From the NCBI GenBank assembly GCA_900769735.1, contig CAAGHY010000072.1, positions 1 to 5,579 on the forward strand: a stretch of DNA of 5,579 nt, given 5' to 3'. The notes beneath the pieces were generated by a model. That model saw nothing but the letters and a program-made list of their open reading frames with translations, searched no databases and was not told the origin of the DNA. Shown in pieces: positions 1 through 4,232 of this stretch (position 1 is the stretch's first letter; every line of letters begins with the position of its first letter). Position numbers and translations under genes: made by a program. Source of the DNA: Rikenellaceae bacterium. GTDB lineage: Bacteria; Bacteroidota; Bacteroidia; Bacteroidales; UBA932.

Positions 1-4
1 ACGA

Positions 5-77
5 CATCCACAACCAATCCATCCACAAAAAGACACTCTTTCGTGGACGAATCGCCTTCACAGACTCCCATCCACAA
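5..77. repeat. Three copies of CATCCACAA upstream of the SIMPL gene
   Basis: The 9-mer CATCCACAA occurs at 5-13, 20-28 and 69-77, all in the same orientation. Each copy contains ATCCACA, the last seven bases of the DnaA box TTATCCACA, but none has the leading TT, so these are 7/9 matches at best. The stretch 1-138 otherwise contains no convincing gene. The forward frame of the SIMPL gene is open back to the window edge, but the sequence before 139 reads as low-complexity polar residues. The repeat is seen directly; any role in DnaA binding is speculation. Confidence 0.4.
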
Positions 78-108
78 CTTTCTGGCAAATTCTTTGTTGG
101 AAATTCTG

Positions 109-116
109 TATATTTA
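109..116 (+). promoter_or_regulatory. Weak -7 box for the SIMPL gene
   Basis: TATATTTA matches the Bacteroidota -7 consensus TAnnTTTG at all but the last base. It sits 22 bases before the ATG at 139, which would give a very short leader. The nearest TTTG (93-96) is only 12 bases upstream, too close to be a standard -33 element, so the call rests on one imperfect box. Confidence 0.3.
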
Positions 117-138
117 CAAAAACTTAAAACACACAACC

Positions 139-822
139 ATGAACAACAAATACGGAATGATAGGCCTCATATTCATTGGAATATGTATGATCCTGGCAGT
201 AAACAAATACAAATCATACGACCGCTCAGTATCAGTAAAGGGACTTTGCGAAAAAGAAGTTATGGCAGACAAAGTGATCTGGCCATTGGTATACAAAGTT
301 GTAGGCAATGATATGGAAGCCATTTACAGGGAAATCACCAGAAAGAACAATATTGTGGTTGAATACCTGAAATCCAAAGGGATAGCTGAGGGTGAAATCT
401 CAGTTTCAGCACCGAATGTAGTGGACCTGCAGGCAGACAGGTACGCATCACAGGAAAAGAATTACAGATACAATGTAACCTGCGTGATAACTGTAGCATC
501 AAAGCAGGTGGAAAAAGTGCTCCAGCTCACCTCACAGCAAGGTGAACTCATCTCACAGGGAGTAACTCTTGTAAGCGGAGATTACCAGTACAACACTATC
601 TACGAATTTACCGGCCTCAATGAGATAAAACCTCAAATGATTGAGGAGGCAACCGCCAATGCCCGCCAGGTAGCACAGAAATTTGCAGAGGACTCAAAAA
701 GCAGACTTGGCAAAATCAAGAAAGCCTCACAAGGGCAATTCTCAGTAACCAACCGCGACAGCAACACCCCATACATAAAAAATGTCCGCGTAGTTACCAG
801 TGTGGATTATTACTTGAGATAA
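139..822 (+). CDS. SIMPL-domain (DUF541) membrane-anchored periplasmic protein
   Basis: A protein of 227 aa. Residues 1-4 are polar, and 5-21 (about YGMIGLIFIGICMILAV) form one hydrophobic segment without a clear cleavage site, so it is probably an uncleaved anchor with the rest in the periplasm. From about residue 30 to the end the chain has the pattern of the SIMPL/DUF541 family: SVSVKGLCEKEV near the start, DKVIWPLVYKVVGND at 44-58, and the C-terminal block GQFSVTNRDSNTPY followed by KNVRVVTSVDYYLR. The family's biochemical role is not well defined; members are cell-envelope proteins. The ATG at 139 was chosen because it places the hydrophobic anchor at the N-terminus; an in-frame ATG at 43 would add 32 polar residues in front of it and destroy the signal-anchor layout. 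The gene is monocistronic in this window and is followed after 46 bases by a hairpin terminator shared with the convergent gene. Family assignment is confident; function is unknown. Confidence 0.88.
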   Translation: MNNKYGMIGLIFIGICMILAVNKYKSYDRSVSVKGLCEKEVMADKVIWPLVYKVVGNDMEAIYREITRKNNIVVEYLKSKGIAEGEISVSAPNVVDLQADRYASQEKNYRYNVTCVITVASKQVEKVLQLTSQQGELISQGVTLVSGDYQYNTIYEFTGLNEIKPQMIEEATANARQVAQKFAEDSKSRLGKIKKASQGQFSVTNRDSNTPYIKNVRVVTSVDYYLR

Positions 823-868
823 GCTGCCAGACTCTCAAACTTATACTTAAGGGTAAGACTATCTGATG

Positions 869-897
869 AAAAAAAGCGTCTTGCGACGCTTTTTTTT
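869..897. terminator. Bidirectional intrinsic terminator between convergent genes
   Basis: Seven A residues (869-875), stem GCGTC (876-880), loop TTGC (881-884), stem GACGC (885-889), then eight T residues (890-897). Because the stem is flanked by A and T runs, it can end transcription in both directions: the SIMPL gene on the plus strand and the secreted plug-like gene on the minus strand. The stop codon of the latter (896-898) overlaps the edge of the T run. The stem is the same as that of the terminator at 4200-4226. Confidence 0.9.
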
Positions 898-1513
898 ATT
901 TTAATTCCACCATAATCACTCCGTTGGAAGTATCACCATATTGGGCAAACTGTTCAAGGTCGTTTGATTTATATACTGAAATGGATTTAATAGTGTTCGG
1001 ACTGATTTTATCCATATCCTTTTCAACTTTAACGTTTCCTTTGGAATCCCTTGTAATGATCAGAGGGTTGTTTTTGCCGTTATTTCCTACTGTCAACGAG
1101 TTAACCTTGCCACTTTTGGTATCTTTCTTAACATATACAGTTTTTATTGTGCTATCGGAAACAACTTTTCCCATAGATACTATATTGTTATTTTCATCAC
1201 AAGTTATATCAACATAACCTACACTTCCTGAAGAATCTGTTACTTTTGCTGTCCTTACCTTCAGTATTTTAATTGAGTCATTGGCAGATTTAGTATTTAT
1301 GATCATTGCCTGCTCAATCCCTTTAAGAACAACGATATTTTGGATATTATCAGACTTCAGTTTTTCAAAAGCCTCTTTTGATTCAACTTTGCCGTCAATC
1401 ACATACACTGTCTTGTTATTTCCTTTAAGGAGAGATGCATTACTTTGCTCATTTTGGGCTGTAGCCAAAGTTGTAACTGTAGCCATCAATACTGTAATAA
1501 AAATTGTTTTCAT
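896..1513 (-). CDS. Small secreted protein with TonB-plug-like motifs
   Basis: A protein of 205 aa starting at the first ATG (1511-1513); the frame extends further only to a TTG at 1543, which would put ten polar residues before the signal peptide. Residues 1-19 (MKTIFITVLMATVTTLATA) form a signal peptide with a likely AxA cleavage before Gln20. Two segments resemble parts of the plug/carboxy-terminal motif of TonB-dependent receptors and BlaR-like M56 proteins of Bacteroidota. The first is VYVIDGK followed by IQNIVVLKG at about 36-65. The second is ISPNTIKSISVYKS at 170-183, then QYGDTSNGVIMVELK at 191-205, comparable to the usual YGxxxxNGVIxVxTK ending. The middle (70-168) is rich in Thr, Ser, Lys and Asn and I do not recognise it. 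There is no barrel and no protease domain. Upstream on its strand lie a perfect -7 box and a four-copy TGTTAA array, so it is a candidate target of the two-component system in this window. Secretion is well supported; function is unknown. Confidence 0.8.
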   Translation of the reverse strand: MKTIFITVLMATVTTLATAQNEQSNASLLKGNNKTVYVIDGKVESKEAFEKLKSDNIQNIVVLKGIEQAMIINTKSANDSIKILKVRTAKVTDSSGSVGYVDITCDENNNIVSMGKVVSDSTIKTVYVKKDTKSGKVNSLTVGNNGKNNPLIITRDSKGNVKVEKDMDKISPNTIKSISVYKSNDLEQFAQYGDTSNGVIMVELK

Positions 1514-1568
1514 AACCTGATTGTCTTTAAGTGAGTTCTTCAATTTTGCTTAAACCGGTTTCACAGTG

Positions 1569-1576
1569 CAAATATA
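1569..1576 (-). promoter_or_regulatory. -7 box of the secreted plug-like gene
   Basis: Read on the minus strand this is TATATTTG, a perfect match to the Bacteroidota -7 consensus TAnnTTTG. Transcription would start near 1562, leaving a leader of about 50 bases before the ATG at 1513. No TTTG or TTG stands at the usual -33 distance; instead the TGTTAA array begins 21 bases upstream, as expected for an activator-dependent promoter. Confidence 0.55.
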
Positions 1577-1597
1577 CTTGTTCACTTTTCTAGTTGC

Positions 1598-1634
1598 TGT
1601 TAACTGTGTGTTAAGAAATGTTAACTATTGTTAA
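1598..1634. promoter_or_regulatory. Phased four-copy TGTTAA array, likely response-regulator operator
   Basis: TGTTAA occurs at 1598-1603, 1609-1614, 1619-1624 and 1629-1634, with start-to-start spacing of 11, 10 and 10 bp, so all four copies face the same side of the helix. Direct repeats of this pitch are the usual sites of OmpR/PhoB-family regulators, two boxes per dimer, so this could hold two dimers. Counted from the predicted minus-strand start near 1562, the boxes cover about -36 to -72, a normal activator position. Its last two boxes lie in a 21-bp sequence repeated exactly before the histidine kinase gene. The boxes read TTAACA in the direction of the minus-strand gene but TGTTAA in the direction of the kinase gene. 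That difference is the main caveat. Confidence 0.6.
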
Positions 1635-1635
1635 A
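1615..1635 (+). repeat. 21-bp exact repeat, copy 1
   Basis: Identical over 21 bases to 2166-2186 and in the same orientation; the core is TGTTAACTATTGTTAAA. It holds two TGTTAA boxes 10 bp apart. A 21-base match between two non-coding promoter regions is not expected by chance in a window of this size. Confidence 0.95.
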
Positions 1636-1690
1636 AGCCTATTTCCAGTCTCATCAATGCATAAACAGAGTAAATTTTTTAGGAAAAAGA

Positions 1691-1720
1691 AAAAATCACC
1701 TGACTGTAAGGTGAAATTTT
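1691..1720. other. Imperfect hairpin / inverted repeat in the intergenic region
   Basis: TCACCT (1696-1701) and AGGTGA (1709-1714) form a 6-bp stem around a 7-base loop, GACTGTA. Two A-A mismatches follow, then AAA (1691-1693) facing TTT (1717-1719). Read on the minus strand the stem is followed by a T run, so it could end minus-strand transcription entering from the right; no minus-strand gene lies there. It could equally be a dyad operator. The structure is seen; its role is not known. Confidence 0.35.
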
Positions 1721-1790
1721 ACCCATTTTATAATGTGAAAATAATCCAAAAAATATATTTGCAACAACGGATTTTATAACAAATAATTGT

Positions 1791-1821
1791 TTTGTGGATA
1801 AAGAAATGAAATATAACTTTG
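1791..1821 (+). promoter_or_regulatory. Consensus Bacteroidota promoter of the DUF2442 gene
   Basis: TTTG (1791-1794) is followed after 19 bases by TAACTTTG (1814-1821), matching both the -33 TTTG and the -7 TAnnTTTG elements at standard spacing. Transcription would begin near 1827, giving a leader of about 65 bases before the ATG at 1894. The -33 element overlaps TGTGGATAA (1793-1801), the reverse complement of the perfect DnaA box TTATCCACA. Confidence 0.65.
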
Positions 1822-1893
1822 TTCACAGAATGTGCTAAAAGATTATGGGGCAGTTGGCATTTCTGAAATTGTCAAAAATTTAGAAAAATAGAT

Positions 1894-2133
1894 ATGTGTA
1901 AGATAACTGATATAAAGACTGGAATCAAAAAATTGGATTTCGCTGCCCGCAGAGGGAAGATGACTGTTTATCTTACAGATGGCAGGGAAGTTATTGTACC
2001 CCTGTCTTTCTTCCCGGAAATAAAAAAGCTCTCTTTGAAAGAACGTAACAACTGGATAATTCTGGATGACCAGTTCTTCACTTTTACAACACTAAGCAAA
2101 ATCTTTTCCATTAAGGATATAATGACATTATAA
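1894..2133 (+). CDS. DUF2442-family small protein
   Basis: A protein of 79 aa without signal peptide or membrane segment, so probably cytoplasmic. The family pattern is clear: MTVYLTDGREVIVPLSFFP at 23-41, then LSLKERNNW at 46-54, which matches the usual DUF2442 layout of a short beta-strand pair with a DGR turn, a VPL-[WF]-[YF]-P motif and an ER-x-NW motif. The molecular function of DUF2442 is not established. These genes often sit beside a DUF4160 gene in small, mobile, toxin-antitoxin-like pairs; no DUF4160 partner is present on either side here. The ATG at 1894 is the first in frame. The gene has its own consensus promoter, and the following kinase gene, 91 bases downstream, has its own promoter as well, so the two need not be co-transcribed. 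I see no hairpin terminator between them. Confidence 0.82.
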   Translation: MCKITDIKTGIKKLDFAARRGKMTVYLTDGREVIVPLSFFPEIKKLSLKERNNWIILDDQFFTFTTLSKIFSIKDIMTL

Positions 2134-2165
2134 AAGAGCGGTCCGGTTCAGAATCATTTTACCTG

Positions 2166-2186
2166 GAAATGTTAACTATTGTTAAA
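2166..2186 (+). repeat. 21-bp exact repeat, copy 2
   Basis: Exact second copy of 1615-1635, here ending 38 bases before the histidine kinase start codon. It carries two TGTTAA boxes; the two extra boxes found to the left of copy 1 are absent here. Confidence 0.95.
2170..2185. promoter_or_regulatory. Two-box TGTTAA operator before the kinase-regulator operon
   Basis: TGTTAA at 2170-2175 and 2180-2185, spaced 10 bp. The boxes end 17 bases before the first of two -7 elements and overlap a possible -33 TTG (2179-2181). This is the position expected for autoregulation by the OmpR-type regulator encoded as the second gene of the operon. Whether binding activates or represses cannot be told from the sequence. 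Confidence 0.6.
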
Positions 2187-2220
2187 TCTCATCCGGTGCA
2201 GGTATTTTTGGGTAACTTTG
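2179..2220 (+). promoter_or_regulatory. Tandem -7 boxes of the histidine kinase operon
   Basis: Two perfect TAnnTTTG elements lie 10 bp apart: TATTTTTG at 2203-2210 and TAACTTTG at 2213-2220. A TTG at 2179-2181 stands 21 bases before the first. Starts would fall near 2215 and near 2225, giving a leader of about 10 bases or none at all, since the ATG is at 2225. Confidence 0.55.
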
Positions 2221-2224
2221 GTGT

Positions 2225-3463
2225 ATGAACAAGAATTTTTTCAGAAATACATCTGTTTGCGTGGTGTGCGCACTGGTTTTTCTTTCAGTGGTGCAATGCC
2301 GCTGGACAGTTAAGATGTACAATGACCAGGAGAGGGATTTTGTACGGAGAGTGGAGTCCGCTGCATACAAGACAATCTTCAAGGCATTCAGGATGGATGC
2401 AATTCCTGGACTGCAGGCTGCAGAAAAGGTTAAGATTGACCTGAATGCATTTTCATTATATTTTGCCCCAAACCTGCTGGAACTTGACATCAAACAGCCG
2501 TATGCTCTCCAGATTCTGGACTGCACCTCAGACAACAGGGTAATTATGAAATCCGGAGATGTTGAACCCTTGGGAGAAAAAGTGCACATTTCTGAAATTC
2601 CCATAGATGATGACTCAATGTTCGCACTCCGCCTTATCATAAAGCTTCCATACGGAGAGTTCTGGGGAAGGATGTGGGTATTGCTCCTCTCTTCAATAGG
2701 CAGTGTCATATTGCTGTCGGGAATATTGTTCTATCTCTTGAGAACCATGTTCCGCCAGAAAACTATGAATCAGATGAGGCGGGATTTTACCCACAATATT
2801 ACCCACGAACTCAAAACTCCCATCTCGGTTGCCGTGGCAGCCACAGATGCAATGAGGAACTTCTCTGCAGAGGCCGATGTGGAACGGAGAAGCCGTTACC
2901 TGCAGATAATTGAAACCCAGTTAGGGCAACTTGGGGCAATGGTGGAAAGGATACTTTCTGTTTCCGTGGAGGGACGCAGGGAGAGATGCAACAAGGAGGA
3001 GATACTTTTCTTCCCGATGATTTCTTCCCTTACAGAGGAGTTTTCCACTACCTTGGCGGCAAAAGAGGGTGCAGCTGTTCCTCAATTTGAAATCAACTGC
3101 CCGAAGGAGCTGAAAGTTTGGGGAGACGTTCTTCACCTGAAAAACATTTTTTCCACCCTGTTTGAGAATGCTGTAAAATATTCAGAAGGAACTGCACAAG
3201 TGCGGATTATGGCGGTGGAAGAGAAAGGGCACTGCAGAATAACGGTGGCCGACAAAGGAAGAGGCATTGCCCGTGAACACCAGAAACATATCTTTGAAAA
3301 ATACTACAGGGTTCCTCAGGGAGATATACAGCAGGTACGCGGTTATGGTCTTGGCCTTTTTTATGCCCGTAAAGCCGTGGAACTGCACGGAGGAACCATT
3401 GATGTGAGCAGCCGTTTGGGCAAGGGAACTGAGTTTACAATTTTGCTCCCTGAAAAACTTTAG
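2225..3463 (+). CDS. Sensor histidine kinase (HisKA/HATPase_c, no HAMP)
   Basis: A protein of 412 aa that senses a signal across the inner membrane and phosphorylates its partner regulator. The first membrane helix is at about 10-25, then a periplasmic sensor region of about 120 residues (27-146) that I do not recognise, then a second helix at about 151-172. The dimerisation domain follows directly: HELKTP places the phospho-accepting His at 194. The ATPase domain shows the N box (ENAVKYS, Asn315), the G1 box (DKGRGI, Asp343), the F box (IFEKYYR, 356-362), the G2 box (GYGLGLFY, 373-380) and the G3 motif (GKGTEF, 399-404). All residues needed for kinase activity are present. No HAMP or PAS domain lies between helix 2 and HisKA, a layout common in Bacteroidota kinases. 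The ATG at 2225 is required for the first helix. The gene is followed after 43 bases by its regulator and preceded by a TGTTAA operator. Confidence 0.95.
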   Translation: MNKNFFRNTSVCVVCALVFLSVVQCRWTVKMYNDQERDFVRRVESAAYKTIFKAFRMDAIPGLQAAEKVKIDLNAFSLYFAPNLLELDIKQPYALQILDCTSDNRVIMKSGDVEPLGEKVHISEIPIDDDSMFALRLIIKLPYGEFWGRMWVLLLSSIGSVILLSGILFYLLRTMFRQKTMNQMRRDFTHNITHELKTPISVAVAATDAMRNFSAEADVERRSRYLQIIETQLGQLGAMVERILSVSVEGRRERCNKEEILFFPMISSLTEEFSTTLAAKEGAAVPQFEINCPKELKVWGDVLHLKNIFSTLFENAVKYSEGTAQVRIMAVEEKGHCRITVADKGRGIAREHQKHIFEKYYRVPQGDIQQVRGYGLGLFYARKAVELHGGTIDVSSRLGKGTEFTILLPEKL

Positions 3464-3480
3464 AATTTGTGGAGAATGCC

Positions 3481-3499
3481 GTAAATGGTAAAAATTTAC
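3481..3499 (+). other. Weak hairpin between kinase and regulator genes
   Basis: GTAAAT (3481-3486) and ATTTAC (3494-3499) can pair around the 7-base loop GGTAAAA, ending seven bases before the regulator ATG. The stem is A/T-rich and has no T run, so it is not a terminator. It might affect translation of the regulator or be chance. Confidence 0.25.
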
Positions 3500-3506
3500 T
3501 GATTAT

Positions 3507-4199
3507 ATGAGCACAAAAATTAAGATATTGCTGGTTGAAGATGAAAGGATGCTGGCTGAAATCCTCTCTGACACCCTGGGTGACCGCAATTTTGAGGTTG
3601 TACTGGCTTATGATGGTGTACAGGCACTTGAAATTGCCGGCAAGGAACACTTTGACGTTATTGTTACAGATATAATGATGCCAAATATGGATGGCTTCAC
3701 CCTTGTTAAAAAGTTGCGTTCCAAAGGGTGCAACACCCCTGTACTGTTCCTTACAGCCCGCTCCGCAACTGAGGATCTGGTAAAGGGATTTGAGATTGGA
3801 GGCAATGATTACCTTAAAAAACCTTTTGCAATAGATGAGCTTATAGTAAGGGTGCGGGCACTTGCCGGAAGAGTTTCCAAAGACCAGACCGCAGATGCAA
3901 CATACCGTTTGGGAAACTATATTTATTCACCATCTGCAGGGACACTGGAATTTGCACACGAAACCACAATAAAACTTGCGGCAAGGGAAAATGCGGTTCT
4001 GCTGCATCTGTGCCGCAATATGGGGAATACCGTTGAAGCTTCAGGCATTCTTGAAGAACTCTGGGGAGATGACAATTTCTTCAATCTCAGAAGCCTGAAC
4101 GTATACATTTCCAAACTCCGCAACCACCTCTCAAAAGACCCTTTGGTGGAAATAAAAAGTATCCGCGGTGTTGGATACAGGCTTGAGTCCAGGAAATAA
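3507..4199 (+). CDS. OmpR/PhoB-family response regulator transcription factor
   Basis: A protein of 230 aa, normal for the family. The receiver domain covers about 5-120: acidic pair Glu11-Asp12, phosphorylation site Asp55 in TDIMMP, switch Thr83 in LTA, and Lys105 in KKPF. The winged-helix DNA-binding domain covers about 132-228, with the recognition helix in FFNLRSLNVYISKLRNHL (191-208) and the wing at IRGVGYRL (219-226). It resembles the RprY-like regulators of Bacteroidales, but I do not assign that symbol because the partner kinase is not clearly RprX. The gene lies 43 bases after the kinase and is surely its partner; with no separate promoter seen, it is probably co-transcribed from the operator-controlled promoter before 2225. 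Proposed targets are the TGTTAA sites at 1598-1634 and 2170-2185. A terminator follows the stop codon directly. Confidence 0.95.
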   Translation: MSTKIKILLVEDERMLAEILSDTLGDRNFEVVLAYDGVQALEIAGKEHFDVIVTDIMMPNMDGFTLVKKLRSKGCNTPVLFLTARSATEDLVKGFEIGGNDYLKKPFAIDELIVRVRALAGRVSKDQTADATYRLGNYIYSPSAGTLEFAHETTIKLAARENAVLLHLCRNMGNTVEASGILEELWGDDNFFNLRSLNVYISKLRNHLSKDPLVEIKSIRGVGYRLESRK

Positions 4200-4226
4200 A
4201 AAAAGCGTCTTTTCGACGCTTTTTTT
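4200..4226. terminator. Bidirectional intrinsic terminator between regulator and prfA
   Basis: Five A residues (4200-4204), stem GCGTC (4205-4209), loop TTTTC (4210-4214), stem GACGC (4215-4219), then seven T residues (4220-4226). It begins one base after the TAA stop of the response regulator and ends six bases from the stop codon of prfA on the other strand, so it serves both. Stem and flanks are the same as in the terminator at 869-897; only the loop differs. Confidence 0.9.
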
Positions 4227-4232
4227 GTATCT

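Larger units (their letters stand above)
1514..1893. other. A/T-rich regulatory intergenic region between divergent genes
   Basis: This 380-base gap separates the minus-strand secreted-protein gene from the plus-strand DUF2442 gene. It contains, in order, the -7 box of the minus-strand gene (1569-1576), a phased TGTTAA array (1598-1634), an imperfect hairpin flanked by A and T runs (1691-1720), and the consensus promoter of the DUF2442 gene (1791-1821) overlapping a perfect DnaA-box match (1793-1801). I see no tRNA, rRNA or larger coding frame. A 12-residue frame (1845-1883) lies in the predicted leader of the DUF2442 gene but has no supporting evidence. Confidence 0.7.

Noticed and set aside
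1..120. Possible divergent gene on the minus strand at the left edge
   Set aside because: One reverse frame is open through this stretch, but there is no start context or recognisable protein, and it is too short to support.
43..138. N-terminal extension of the SIMPL protein from an earlier in-frame ATG at 43
   Set aside because: It would put 32 mostly polar residues before the hydrophobic anchor; the ATG at 139 gives a normal signal-anchor start and a typical A-rich leader.
1514..1543. Longer form of the secreted protein starting at a TTG at 1541-1543
   Set aside because: TTG start, ten polar residues before the signal peptide; the ATG at 1511-1513 gives a textbook signal peptide.
1598..1634. 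CRISPR-like array suggested by regular TGTTAA spacing
   Set aside because: Repeat unit is only six bases with 4-5 base gaps; fits a transcription-factor operator, not CRISPR.
1754..1761. Another perfect TAnnTTTG (TATATTTG) on the plus strand
   Set aside because: No -33 element at the right distance and farther from the gene than the complete promoter at 1791-1821; may be chance in A/T-rich sequence.
1845..1883. Twelve-residue leader frame (MGQLAFLKLSKI) before the DUF2442 gene
   Set aside because: Too short to judge, no attenuator-type codon run or hairpin pair with it; likely chance.
2182..2709. 175-codon reverse-strand open frame over the kinase gene
   Set aside because: Lies opposite the clearly coding kinase gene, has no family signal and no promoter; a shadow frame.
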